The notes under the pieces were generated by a model. The model had not been told where the DNA came from, did no database searches, and was given only the letters and a program-made list of their open reading frames with translations. From the NCBI RefSeq assembly GCF_000264375.1, contig NZ_AJXW01000027.1:1-64000 (forward strand): a DNA stretch of 64,000 nt, given 5' to 3'. The stretch comes from Rhodanobacter thiooxydans LCS2. Lineage in GTDB: Bacteria > Pseudomonadota > Gammaproteobacteria > Xanthomonadales > Rhodanobacteraceae. The first letter of the stretch is position 1, and each line of letters begins with the position of its first letter. Of this stretch, positions 8,344 to 17,577 are shown piece after piece. A program made the translations under genes and the position numbers.

Positions 8344-10248
8344 GTGTTGTCCGGACTATTTTTTCGATGGGCAGGTTGGCTGGTGTTGCTTCTGGCAGCG
8401 GCACCGTGTGCGTTGGCGGGGCCGCCCATCCAGCATCAAGCGCACGACGTGGCGGCGTTCGACCTGCTCGTCCGCCAGCTGGACAACGGCGATATCCCGC
8501 TCAACGACCAGGCCGCGGCCACGCAGGCGCTCGAGCGCCTGGGCGCGCTGCTGCCGCCCGGCGACGCCTACCGACAGCGCCGCTACGAGTATGTGTACTG
8601 CTTCCTGGCCTTCGACAACGACGTCAAGGGCGGCTACGCCTATGCGGGCCGCGGCACCGAGCAGGCGCAGAAGGCAGGCGACCTGGAGGCGGAATCCAAC
8701 TTCCGGATTTGCCGTGGCCTTTACCAGAGCAAGCTGACCACGGAGCGCGACGCGCTGCCGGACTACGAAGCGGCTATCCGGATTGCCCGGCGCCTGGAGA
8801 ACTCCCGCCTGATTGCCGACGCGCTGACCTGGCGCGGCAGCGCCCAGTCGCTGCTGGGCGAACAGGCCAAGGCGCTGTTCGATTTCCTGGAGGCGCAGCG
8901 CCTGTACGAAACCGTGGGCAACACGACGGCGGCGCAGTCCAACCTCATCAGCATCGCCACCATCTACCGTCGGCTGGGCGAGTACGGCAAGGCCGGCGAT
9001 TACCTGCGCCAGTCGATGCAGTCGGCGCAGCGCAAGGGCGACAAACAGGAACAGATGGTGGTCTACATGCAGCAGGGTTTCCTGGCCACCGAGCGGGGCG
9101 ATCCCGCGGGTGCCGTCGCCCCGTTGCAGCAGGCGCTGGCCCTGGCGCGCGAAACCGGTTCGCGGCAAAGCGTGGGTTCCGCCCTGCTGGCGCTGGCGGA
9201 AAGCAACAACGCTCGCCAGCGTCATGCCGAGGCGCTGCAGCAGGTGCAGGCCGCCACGAAGGAATTCCAGGCCGTCTCGGACCACTCCAATACCGGCATG
9301 TTGCTGCTGCAGTCGGCCGAGGCGCATGCGGGCCTGGGCCAGCACGAATTGGCCGCGCGCGAGTTCGATCTCGCCGAGGCGAGCGTCAGGCAAAGCCGCA
9401 ACATGCGCTACCTGGCCGAGCTGTACGAGGAGCGTTCCAGGAACCAGGAGGCGCTGGGCAAGCCGGCCGCCGCGCTGGCCGATCTCAAGCTGAAAATGGA
9501 GACCGATGCGGCGCTGGCGCGCATGGCCAAGACCCAGCTGACCACGCTGATGAGCTGGCAGTTCGACACCGAGCGGCGCGAGCTGGAGAACCGCAAGCTG
9601 GCCGCCGACAAGGCGCTCAAGGAACAGCAGCTGGCCACGCTGGAGCGCGTGCGCGGCTGGCAGTGGCTGGCCATCCTGCTGGCCGGCGTGCTGTTGCTGC
9701 TGATGCTGTGGCTGGCGTGGCGACAGCTGCGCCAGAGTCGCCACCTGCACCGGCTGGCGCTCACCGATGCGCTCACCGGCATCTCCAATCGGCGCCATAT
9801 CGAGTACATGCTGGGCGAAGCCGTCGACGAGGCTCGCCGCAGCCAGCAGGAGCTGGCCGTGATCATGCTCGACATCGACCACTTCAAGCGCGTCAACGAC
9901 AGTCACGGCCACCCGGCCGGCGACCAGGTGCTGGAACAGCTCGTGCGCGTCTGCCTGGGCGCGCTGCGCCAGCATGACCGGCTTGGCCGGATGGGCGGCG
10001 AGGAATTCCTGGTGGTGCTGCCGGATACCGACCTGGAGGGCGGCCTGCAGGTGGCCGAGCGGCTGCGCGCTTGCGTGGCCGCGGCGCGGCCGGTGGTCGA
10101 CGGCGTGGAGCTGCAGCTCTCGATCAGCCTCGGCGTGGCCCAGCTGCGGCCGACCGAGAGCGGCGCGGCCTCGCTGGTGCGCCGCGCCGACGCCGCGCTG
10201 TACCACGCCAAGGACAACGGCCGGAACCGGGTCGAAGCGGCACCGTAG
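8344..10248 (+). CDS. Periplasmic-TPR diguanylate cyclase (GGDEF)
   Basis: This is a 634-residue inner-membrane enzyme predicted to make cyclic di-GMP. A signal peptide or anchor (FRWAGWLVLLLAAAPCALA) is followed by about 400 residues of helical TPR-like repeats. A transmembrane helix (WLAILLAGVLLLLMLWLAW, near 440-458) and a cytoplasmic GGDEF domain come next. The active site GGEEF is at 551-555 and the inhibitory RxxD site (RQHD) at 542-545, so an active, feedback-inhibited cyclase is expected. The GTG start at 8344 is uncertain: a strong AAGGAGG lies at 8313-8319, six bases before an in-frame ATC (8326) that directly follows a stop codon. The gene precedes the pilin operon; a link to pilus control is only inference. 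Confidence 0.88.
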   Translation: MLSGLFFRWAGWLVLLLAAAPCALAGPPIQHQAHDVAAFDLLVRQLDNGDIPLNDQAAATQALERLGALLPPGDAYRQRRYEYVYCFLAFDNDVKGGYAYAGRGTEQAQKAGDLEAESNFRICRGLYQSKLTTERDALPDYEAAIRIARRLENSRLIADALTWRGSAQSLLGEQAKALFDFLEAQRLYETVGNTTAAQSNLISIATIYRRLGEYGKAGDYLRQSMQSAQRKGDKQEQMVVYMQQGFLATERGDPAGAVAPLQQALALARETGSRQSVGSALLALAESNNARQRHAEALQQVQAATKEFQAVSDHSNTGMLLLQSAEAHAGLGQHELAAREFDLAEASVRQSRNMRYLAELYEERSRNQEALGKPAAALADLKLKMETDAALARMAKTQLTTLMSWQFDTERRELENRKLAADKALKEQQLATLERVRGWQWLAILLAGVLLLLMLWLAWRQLRQSRHLHRLALTDALTGISNRRHIEYMLGEAVDEARRSQQELAVIMLDIDHFKRVNDSHGHPAGDQVLEQLVRVCLGALRQHDRLGRMGGEEFLVVLPDTDLEGGLQVAERLRACVAAARPVVDGVELQLSISLGVAQLRPTESGAASLVRRADAALYHAKDNGRNRVEAAP

Positions 10249-10424
10249 CGAACCGGATCTGCCGCGGCACCGACGCATCCGCGCGGTTGCCGCGCGTGAC
10301 CGCAGTCACCTTCCCGATGCCGTCAGCCGCCGCTTGTCGGCCAATTCCTACCGCTGGTCGGCTGAGGGCTGGCCGGGGCCGGGCGGATCGGTACATTGCC
10401 GGCAGGGGCATCAGGGAGAATTCC

Positions 10425-11048
10425 ATGCAAGTCTGGTCGCGTCAGCGAGGCGTCTCGTTGATCCGGGCACGCGCGTCGGTGGACACCGGCGACCGCCCGC
10501 GGTGGCGCACGCCGGCACGCAGACGCGAGCGCGGCTTCAGCCTGGTCGAGCTGCTGATCACCATGGCCGTGGCCGTGGTGCTGATCGTGATCGCGGTGCC
10601 GAGCTTCAAGTCGCTGACGCTTTCCAACAAGCTCACCACCGCCGCCAACGACATCGTCAACGCGATCCACGTGGCGCGCATGGAAGCGGTCAAGCGCAAC
10701 GCGAACACCCAGCTGTGCAGCAACGCGGCCAGCGCCAACAGCACCGATACGCTGGGTAAAGCCTGCACTACCGAGGTCGGTGCGGTCTATGCCATGGCCG
10801 CTGGCGCCGCCAGCCAGGTGCTGGCCGGCACGGTCGGCATCAGCGGAGCGGTGCAACTGAAGGGCGACGTGACCGCGATCCGCTTCGGCGGACAGGGACT
10901 GGGGCAGAAAGTCGGCACGACCACCCCCTACACCGGCACGGTGGCCGACCTCTGCACCAGCCAGATGAGCAAGGACAACCATCGCATCATCAGCATGACC
11001 ACCGGCTCGATTCTCGTGGTCGATACCAGCTCGGGAGCCTGCCCATGA
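10425..11048 (+). CDS. GspH/FimT-family minor pilin
   Basis: This 207-residue type IV prepilin-like protein is probably a minor subunit that primes pilus assembly with PilV, PilW and PilX. The prepilin peptidase site RRERG|FSLVELLITM has the conserved Glu at +5, followed by a hydrophobic helix. The ATG at 10425 is chosen because GGAG stands 8 bases before it. That leaves an unusually long 37-residue leader, which also contains a second weak prepilin-like motif (RQRGVSLIR). The stop overlaps the pilV start (ATGA). It is the first gene of the operon and corresponds to fimT/fimU in Pseudomonas; which of the two cannot be decided here. Confidence 0.88.
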   Translation: MQVWSRQRGVSLIRARASVDTGDRPRWRTPARRRERGFSLVELLITMAVAVVLIVIAVPSFKSLTLSNKLTTAANDIVNAIHVARMEAVKRNANTQLCSNAASANSTDTLGKACTTEVGAVYAMAAGAASQVLAGTVGISGAVQLKGDVTAIRFGGQGLGQKVGTTTPYTGTVADLCTSQMSKDNHRIISMTTGSILVVDTSSGACP

Positions 11049-11545
11049 TCCGTCGCCCTGTTCCTGCCATGCCGCGCATGGCGGCGCGCCCGGTGCAGTC
11101 CGGCGTCGGCCTGATCGAGGTACTGATCGCCGTGCTGGTGCTGTCCATCGCCTTCCTCGGCATCGCCGCGCTGCAGGCCATGTCACTCTCCACCAACAAC
11201 AGCGCGATGGCGCGCAGCATGGCCACCATCGCCAGCTACTCGATCCTAGACGCCATGCGGGCGGATATTGGCAGCGCCCGCAGCGGCGCCTACAACACCA
11301 CGGTCGTCGCCAACGCGTGCCCGGCAGGAAGCGGAAGCCTGGCCAGCGCGCAGCTCTCCCAATGGTGCGGCAGCCAGCTCGGCAACAAGAGCCTGGGCGC
11401 CGTGGCCAGCACCACCGGCAAGATCTCCTGCAGCGCGGTCGGTACCGCCAGTGCCGACTGCACCATCACCATCACGTTCGACGACAGCCGCGCAGGCACG
11501 GGCGGCAGCAGCACCCAGCAGGTCGTCACGCGGGCGATGCTATGA
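11045..11545 (+). CDS. pilV: Type IV pilus minor pilin PilV
   Basis: This is a 166-residue prepilin. The leader ends in PVQSG and the mature N-terminus VGLIEVLIAVLVLSIAFLG has Glu at +5. A PilV-like NNSAMARSMATIASYSILDAMRAD segment follows. PilV joins the minor pilin complex at the pilus base or tip that recruits PilY1. Its start overlaps the fimT-like stop by ATGA and its stop overlaps the pilW start in the same way, so translational coupling is expected. Confidence 0.9.
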   Translation: MIRRPVPAMPRMAARPVQSGVGLIEVLIAVLVLSIAFLGIAALQAMSLSTNNSAMARSMATIASYSILDAMRADIGSARSGAYNTTVVANACPAGSGSLASAQLSQWCGSQLGNKSLGAVASTTGKISCSAVGTASADCTITITFDDSRAGTGGSSTQQVVTRAML

Positions 11546-12597
11546 ACGGCGGTTTCCCGATGTGCCGCAGCATGGGCCGCGTTCCCCGTCGGGCGACGCT
11601 TCCGGCCGGCTTTACCCTGATCGAGTTGATGGTCGCCATGCTGCTGGGCCTGATCGTCATCGGCGGCGTGGTCAGCGTGTTCCTCGCCAACCAGCGCACT
11701 TACCGCACCAATCAGGCGCTGGGCGACGTGCAGGACGGTTCGCGCATCGCGTTCGAGCTGATGGCGCGCGATATCCGCAACGCCGGGCTCAACCCCTGCA
11801 ACAACGACGGCCGCATGGCCAACGTGCTCAACAACAGCGCCACCGACTGGTGGGCCAACTGGGGCAACGCGCTGCGCGGCTACGGCGGCACCCAGGGCGA
11901 CCCGGCGACGGGAAGCGTGTTCGGCACCGGCGTGGGCGAACGGGTTGCCGGCACGGATTCCGTGCAGGTTCTGGGCGCGGTCGACGACGGCATGAGCGTG
12001 GCGGAAGACAAGGAGCCCGCGGCGAACTTCAAGCTCAACGACAAGACCACCAACCTGCAGTCCGGCGACATCGTCATCGTGTGCGATCCCGACCATGCAG
12101 TGATGGTGCAGATCAGCAACTACAACAACAGCACCGTCACCTTCGTGCACAACACCGGCAACTCGGTCAACCCGGGCAACTGCTCGAAGGGTCTGGGCTA
12201 TCCCAGCGATTGCAGCAGCGTCAACGGCAACCTCTACCAGTTCGGCGCCAATTCGCAGATCGCCAAGCTGGGCGCCGCCGACTGGTACATCGGCAACAAC
12301 CCGGTCAAGGGACGCTCGCTGTACCGGGTCGAGCTGGCCGCCCCGGATGCCAAGGAGAACGTGTTCCTCGGCACGCCGCAGGAAATGGTGCGGGACGTCA
12401 CCGGCATGGCCATCACTTACCACGCGAAGGGCAGCGCCTCGTTCGTGCCCGCCGGTTCGATCGCCAACTGGGCCCTGGTCGATGCCGTGCAGGTCACCCT
12501 GACGCTGCAGAGCGCCGACCAGCGCGCCGGCACCGACGTCAAGCCGCTGACGCGCACCTTCACCGCCACGACCACCGTGCGCAACCGGGTGAACTGA
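11542..12597 (+). CDS. pilW: Type IV pilus minor pilin PilW
   Basis: This is a 351-residue minor pilin with a 23-residue leader, cleavage site [21 protein letters not shown], and the PilW-typical FLANQRTYRTNQALGDVQDGSRIAFELMARDIRNAG. The large size fits PilW, the largest of the minor pilins. It overlaps pilV by ATGA and ends two bases before the pilX start. It is predicted to be inserted in the inner membrane and processed by PilD, which is not in this window. Confidence 0.9.
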   Translation: MNGGFPMCRSMGRVPRRATLPAGFTLIELMVAMLLGLIVIGGVVSVFLANQRTYRTNQALGDVQDGSRIAFELMARDIRNAGLNPCNNDGRMANVLNNSATDWWANWGNALRGYGGTQGDPATGSVFGTGVGERVAGTDSVQVLGAVDDGMSVAEDKEPAANFKLNDKTTNLQSGDIVIVCDPDHAVMVQISNYNNSTVTFVHNTGNSVNPGNCSKGLGYPSDCSSVNGNLYQFGANSQIAKLGAADWYIGNNPVKGRSLYRVELAAPDAKENVFLGTPQEMVRDVTGMAITYHAKGSASFVPAGSIANWALVDAVQVTLTLQSADQRAGTDVKPLTRTFTATTTVRNRVN

Positions 12598-12598
12598 C

Positions 12599-13225
12599 AT
12601 GCAACGTGCTCTCGCATCCTCGTCCCTGTCCGCAGCGCGGCCATTCCACCGTGGCGGCTATCCGCCATGGCGGCGTGCCGGCCAGCGCGGTGCGGCGCTG
12701 GTGGTTGCGCTGATCCTGCTGGTGGTGATCACCCTGGTCGGGTTGGCTGCGGTGCGCGGCACCATCATGCAGCAGAAGATGGCGAACAACCTGTATGACC
12801 GCCAGATCGCGTTCCAGGGCGCCGAAGCCGCCATGCGCGCGGCGGCGGCCGTGATTGCCACCAACCCCGGCGTCATCGCCCGCAATTGCCAGGCCGCCAG
12901 CGTGGTATGCCTGTCCAATCCGTTCACCGACCCGAACTTCCCGACCGGCAAGATCCAGACGGTGGCTACCGGCACCGGGGTGGGGCAGTTCACCACCAGC
13001 AGCGTCGCCGCCAGCCCGCCGCAGTACGTGGTGGAGAACATGGGCAACTGGGTCGACACCACCTCCAGCACCGGCTTCAACCAGAGCGCCAATTCGCAGA
13101 ACTACGGCGCGCAGGGAACGTCCACTACGGCGGTGTACTACCGCATCACCGCGCGCAGCGGCGACCCCGCCGTGGTCGGCGACCGCGCCGTGGTGATGCT
13201 GCAGGCCATGATCAAGCAGCGCTGA
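12599..13225 (+). CDS. pilX: Type IV pilus assembly protein PilX
   Basis: This 208-residue protein has the PilX N-terminal motif RG|AALVVALILLVVITLVGLAAVRGT. It lacks the +5 glutamate, as PilX proteins do. The next segment, MQQKMANNLYDRQIAFQGAEAAMRAA, is also typical. It starts two bases after the pilW stop. PilX bridges the minor pilins to PilY1 in the priming complex; that role is taken from the family. Confidence 0.9.
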   Translation: MQRALASSSLSAARPFHRGGYPPWRRAGQRGAALVVALILLVVITLVGLAAVRGTIMQQKMANNLYDRQIAFQGAEAAMRAAAAVIATNPGVIARNCQAASVVCLSNPFTDPNFPTGKIQTVATGTGVGQFTTSSVAASPPQYVVENMGNWVDTTSSTGFNQSANSQNYGAQGTSTTAVYYRITARSGDPAVVGDRAVVMLQAMIKQR

Positions 13226-13297
13226 TCGTCGACGCACAGGCCACCAGACAGATCGCATGGGCCGTCCCATGCCGCACCATCCAGGAGCGGAATCGCC

Positions 13298-16200
13298 ATG
13301 AACACCATCACCCGTCTGCACCGCAATTCCAGCCGTTTCTTTGGCAGGGCGCTGTCGGCCGGCTTGTCCGTGTGGATGCTGGGCGTGGCCTGCTCGCCGG
13401 CGCTGGCCGCCGTCCCCGTCGACCAGGCGCCGCTGATCATCCAGAAGCCGTTGCCGCCGAACGTGGTGCTGATGCTGGACGACTCGGGGTCGATGAACAA
13501 TGACTACATGCCGGACGACCTGAGCGACACGAGTCTTGGCGGTTATCGCAATTCGGCCATAAACGGCGTGTATTACAACCCGAGCGTGGTCTATGCCCCG
13601 CCGCCCAAGGCCGACGGCACGCCGTACCCGAACTCGCCGGGCATCGCGAATGCCTACAAGGACGGCTTTCGCGACACGAGCACGACCGACGTCACCCAGT
13701 ACAAGGGCAGCTTCAATTACTACACGCGATTCACCATCGCCAGCACGAGCACCTACACGGCCACGCTCAGCTGCAATTCGGGCGACACCCTGATGACTTC
13801 CGGCAGCTACAAGGGCCAATGCCGGCACAGCACCAGGAGCGGCTACACCTACTACTCTCCCTATTACGCATGCAGCTACGGCGACAGTGGCCCGGACGGC
13901 AGCAACATCTGCACGGCCACCACGTACAGCTACAAGTACTTTTTCACCTACACCGCGGGCAGCAGCAATACGCCGCATTACGTCGGGCAGAGCGGCGACT
14001 GCGCGTCGTTGCCCTCGGCGAGCCAGGCCGTCTGTGACGACAGCAGTGCCACGCAGCAGAACGTCGCCAACTGGTTTTCGTATTACCGCACGCGCATGTT
14101 GATGGCCAAAAGCGGCGTCATGAGTGCGTTTTCCGGTGTGGATGCGAGTTTTCGCGTGGGCTTTGGCTCGATCGGCGGGAGCAATGCGAGCACGAGCTCG
14201 CTGGGTGACGATTACTACGCCTTCACGACGTCCGCGCATGGAGACACCTACCAGACGGGCATTGCGCTGGTGAAGCCGTTCGGCGATGGTTCCGACGGCA
14301 CGCAAAAGAGCAAGCTGTGGAACTGGCTGGTGGGTACGAAGCCGAGCAGCTGGACACCGCTGCGCGGCGCATTGAATGCAGTAGGCAAGTACTACCAGAC
14401 CCAGCAGCCCTGGCTGACCCTCGCCGGCGAGTCCGGCTACGTCAGCGGCACCAATACCGAACTTGCCTGCCGGCAGGCCTACAGCATCCTGACCACCGAC
14501 GGTTTCTGGAATGGCAGTACGCCCAGCAATATCGGCGACGTGGACAGCACCAAGGCCACGTTGAGCGGCAGTAACGGCCAGACCTATGCCTATGCGGCGG
14601 CTGCGCCGTACGCGGACGGCGTGAAGGACACGCTTGCCGATGTGGCGATGAAATACTGGGTAACGGATCTGCGCAGCGGCACGCCGAACGAAGTGCCGAC
14701 CAGTACGGAAGACCCCGCGTTCTGGCAGCACATGACCACATTCACCCTGGGCATGGGCTTCACGCCGACCGGCATCTCGCCCACGGGTACGACGGTCAAG
14801 CAGATCTTCGACTGGGCCAATGGCGGCAGCGCCATTCCCAATTTCAGTTGGCCAACTCCCAGTTCCGACAGCCAGAACAATATCGCCGACCTGGCCCACG
14901 CCGCGGTCGACGGCCACGGCGGCTTCTATTCCGCCACCAGCCCCCAGGCGTTCGCCAGCGGCATGAGGGATGCGCTGAAGCGCGCCTCCGAGCGGGTCGG
15001 CACGGGCGCCAGCCTGGCGGCCAACTCCACCCAGCTGAAGACCGGCACGGTGGCGTACCAGGCCAACTACTACACCGCCAAGTGGAAGGGCGACCTGAAG
15101 GCGCTGGCGGTGGATCCCAACACCGGCGCGATCGCCGCCACCCCGACCTGGACCGCGGCCGGCTCGCTGCCGGCCGCGGCCAGCCGCAACATCTGGACCT
15201 ACAGCACCGCCACGACGCCGAAGTACCTGGCGTTCCAGAACGGCACGGGCAGCACGCCGCCGGCGTTGTCCGCCACGCAACTCGCAGCGCTGGGCAGTAC
15301 CGCGGCTGCCCAGGCGAACATGGTCAACTACCTGCGGGGCGACGCCACGCTGGAGCAGAAGAACACCGGCGGCACCTACCGCAACCGCGACACGCCGCTG
15401 GGCGACATCGTCGATTCGCAGCCGGTCTACGTGGGCTCGCCCGACCCGAACCTGTTCGCCAACCAGACCTTCACTGGCTCGTCGACCTACCTGGCCTTCG
15501 CCAGCGGCACCACCGACAACAAGGGGAACTTCACGCCCAGCACCGCCGCCTCGCGCGCCGGACTGATCTACGTCGCCGCCAACGACGGCATGCTGCACGG
15601 CTTCGACGCCACCACCGGCGCGGAGAAGTTCGCCTACATCCCGGGCGCCGTGCTCACGGCCGGCAGCGCCGGCGGGCTGGTCGGTCTCAGCCAGCTGTCC
15701 AGTCCCGACTACGGCACCACGGCGGGCGCGCCGCACCAGTATTTCAACGACGGCGAGCTGACGGTGGCGGACGTCTACCTGGGCAGCGCATGGAAGACCG
15801 TGCTGGTGGGCACCACGGGCCGCGGCCTGGCCAAGGCGGTATATGCCTTCGACATCACCGATCCGACCGCGATCAAGTTCCTGTGGGAACGCTCGGCTGG
15901 CGATGGCCAGACCAACAGCAACTACATCGGCCAGATGTCCGGCAAGCCGGTGATCGCGCAGACGGCGGACAGTACCTGGTCGGTGCTGATGGGCAACGGC
16001 TACAACAGTGCGGCCGGCGTGTCGGCCCTGCTGCAGTTCAATCTCGCCACCGGCGCACTCAACGTGCACGCCACCACCGACACCACCGCCGACAATGGCC
16101 TGGCCGCCCCGGGCGTATGGATGGACCCGGCGGGTACCGGGGTGAGCACGGTGGCCTACGCCGGCGACCTGCACGGCAACGTCTGGTCGTTCACGCTCAA

Positions 16201-17035
16201 CACCGGCAGCGGCACGAGTACCAGCACGCCCTCCAGCACCGGCAGCCTGCTGTTCGTGGCCAAGGACGGCGGCGACAACCGGCAGCCCATCACCGGCGGC
16301 ATGCTGGTGGGCAAGGATCCGGCAAGCGGCAATACCTGGGTGTTCTTCGGCACCGGTCAGTACCTGAGCACCACCGATCTCACCAATACCGCCACCCAGA
16401 GCTGGTACGGCCTGATCGTGCAGACCACCAACGCCACCAACAGCCCGGTGGTCGCCTCCAGCATGACCCGCGCCGACAACCTCGTGCAGCGCGCCATCGT
16501 GGCGGAGACGGCGGGCGACTCCAGCGCGACGCCACCGGTCGCACCGGCGCGGGCGGTGACGCCCACGCCGACCTCCTCCGACATGACGGGCAAGTCGGGC
16601 TGGTACATGGACCTGCTCGCGCCCACCGGCACCGGTGGCGCCCTGGTGTCGCAGGGCGAGCGGATCGTGACCTCCAACCAGTTCCAGGGCAACTTGCTCC
16701 TGGGCACCACGCGGATTCCGCAGGCCTCCGACATCTGCAATCCGTCCGGCAGCGGCTGGATCATGGCGATCAACCCGTTCACCGGCACCAATCCGTCCGA
16801 CAATTTCTTCGACGTCAACGGCGACGGCCTGGTGAACGCGTCGGACACGGTGACCGTCGGCGACAAGAGCTATCCGGCAGCCGGCATCGGCTTCAGCTCG
16901 CTGCCCAACAACCCGATCTTCGTCGGCGGCAGCATGCTGGTGAGCTTCGACAACGGCTCGAACAGCAGCATCACCACCTCGGGCTCGACCGGCAGCATCC
17001 AGCGGGTTTCGTGGCGCGAACTGATCAACCAGTAA
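13298..17035 (+). CDS. pilY1: PilY1-type pilus tip adhesin
   Basis: This is a 1245-residue secreted protein with a signal peptide ending near LAAVPV. A von Willebrand A-type metal site follows (D61-x-S63-x-S65 in MLDDSGSM). A Tyr/Ser/Thr-rich segment with several cysteines (about residues 140-255) interrupts this N-terminal half. The C-terminal half is the PilY1 beta-propeller, with RDTPLGDIVDSQPVYVG and AANDGMLHGFDATTG. An EF-hand-like calcium loop is at D1172-x-N1174-x-D1176...D1183. AGGAG stands before the ATG. PilY1 proteins promote pilus extension, adhesion and surface sensing. It follows pilX after 72 bases and is near family-average length. Confidence 0.93.
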   Translation: MNTITRLHRNSSRFFGRALSAGLSVWMLGVACSPALAAVPVDQAPLIIQKPLPPNVVLMLDDSGSMNNDYMPDDLSDTSLGGYRNSAINGVYYNPSVVYAPPPKADGTPYPNSPGIANAYKDGFRDTSTTDVTQYKGSFNYYTRFTIASTSTYTATLSCNSGDTLMTSGSYKGQCRHSTRSGYTYYSPYYACSYGDSGPDGSNICTATTYSYKYFFTYTAGSSNTPHYVGQSGDCASLPSASQAVCDDSSATQQNVANWFSYYRTRMLMAKSGVMSAFSGVDASFRVGFGSIGGSNASTSSLGDDYYAFTTSAHGDTYQTGIALVKPFGDGSDGTQKSKLWNWLVGTKPSSWTPLRGALNAVGKYYQTQQPWLTLAGESGYVSGTNTELACRQAYSILTTDGFWNGSTPSNIGDVDSTKATLSGSNGQTYAYAAAAPYADGVKDTLADVAMKYWVTDLRSGTPNEVPTSTEDPAFWQHMTTFTLGMGFTPTGISPTGTTVKQIFDWANGGSAIPNFSWPTPSSDSQNNIADLAHAAVDGHGGFYSATSPQAFASGMRDALKRASERVGTGASLAANSTQLKTGTVAYQANYYTAKWKGDLKALAVDPNTGAIAATPTWTAAGSLPAAASRNIWTYSTATTPKYLAFQNGTGSTPPALSATQLAALGSTAAAQANMVNYLRGDATLEQKNTGGTYRNRDTPLGDIVDSQPVYVGSPDPNLFANQTFTGSSTYLAFASGTTDNKGNFTPSTAASRAGLIYVAANDGMLHGFDATTGAEKFAYIPGAVLTAGSAGGLVGLSQLSSPDYGTTAGAPHQYFNDGELTVADVYLGSAWKTVLVGTTGRGLAKAVYAFDITDPTAIKFLWERSAGDGQTNSNYIGQMSGKPVIAQTADSTWSVLMGNGYNSAAGVSALLQFNLATGALNVHATTDTTADNGLAAPGVWMDPAGTGVSTVAYAGDLHGNVWSFTLNTGSGTSTSTPSSTGSLLFVAKDGGDNRQPITGGMLVGKDPASGNTWVFFGTGQYLSTTDLTNTATQSWYGLIVQTTNATNSPVVASSMTRADNLVQRAIVAETAGDSSATPPVAPARAVTPTPTSSDMTGKSGWYMDLLAPTGTGGALVSQGERIVTSNQFQGNLLLGTTRIPQASDICNPSGSGWIMAINPFTGTNPSDNFFDVNGDGLVNASDTVTVGDKSYPAAGIGFSSLPNNPIFVGGSMLVSFDNGSNSSITTSGSTGSIQRVSWRELINQ

Positions 17036-17047
17036 AGGAATGAAGCG

Positions 17048-17509
17048 ATGAAACGATTCTCACCGGTTGACAGTATCGCGACGACGGCCATGCGCGAGTG
17101 CCGCAGCGCCGGCTTCACCCTGATCGAGTTGATGATCGTGGTGGCGATCATCGCGATCCTGGCGGCAATTGCCTTGCCGACCTACACCAACTACATCACC
17201 AAGACCAAGCGGGTGGCGGCGGAGGGGTGTCTGTCGGAGCACGCCAATTACATGGAGCGTTACTACACGACCAACCTCAACTATGCCAAGGACAGCGCCG
17301 GCACGGCCAATGCCTTGCCGGGACTGGATTGCGCCAGCCCCCAGCGCACCGGTGCCGATTACCAGTTCGCCCTGGCAGCGGCGTCGACGGTGGGGTACAG
17401 CATCACTGCCACGCCGATCAACGCCCAACTGACCCGCGACACCAAGTGCGGCACGCTCTCGCTCGACCAGGCTGGCACGCGCGGACCCAGTACGGCCGGC
17501 TGCTGGTGA
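17048..17509 (+). CDS. pilE: Type IV minor pilin PilE
   Basis: This 153-residue pilin has the processing site [31 protein letters not shown] (Glu at +5) and C-terminal cysteines (DTKCG, AGCW) able to form the pilin disulphide. Its place after pilY1 matches the P. aeruginosa fimU-pilVWX-pilY1-pilE order, so this is the minor pilin PilE rather than the major subunit. AAAGGA lies 8-13 bases before the ATG at 17048. An internal ATG at 17090 would give a shorter, more typical 8-residue leader but has no ribosome site. Confidence 0.88.
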   Translation: MKRFSPVDSIATTAMRECRSAGFTLIELMIVVAIIAILAAIALPTYTNYITKTKRVAAEGCLSEHANYMERYYTTNLNYAKDSAGTANALPGLDCASPQRTGADYQFALAAASTVGYSITATPINAQLTRDTKCGTLSLDQAGTRGPSTAGCW

Positions 17510-17532
17510 TGCCATCGCGTTTGCGTTGAATC

Positions 17533-17562
17533 ACCGCCGGTTCTTCGACACCAGACGGCGGT
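17533..17562. other. Stem-loop between convergent pilE and recD
   Basis: ACCGCCG (17533-17539) pairs with CGGCGGT (17556-17562) over a 16-base loop, followed by TTGG. It is the only hairpin in the 68-base gap between the convergent pilE and recD genes. The T-run is too short to call it a terminator with confidence. Confidence 0.35.
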
Positions 17563-17577
17563 TTGGTGGACGTCGCT

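Noticed and set aside
12560-16174. A 1204-codon open frame antisense to pilX and pilY1
   Set aside because: It is a by-product of GC-rich codon bias opposite real genes. The translation is Arg/Gly/Ala/Val-rich with no domain, and the sense strand holds clear pilX and pilY1 with ribosome sites.
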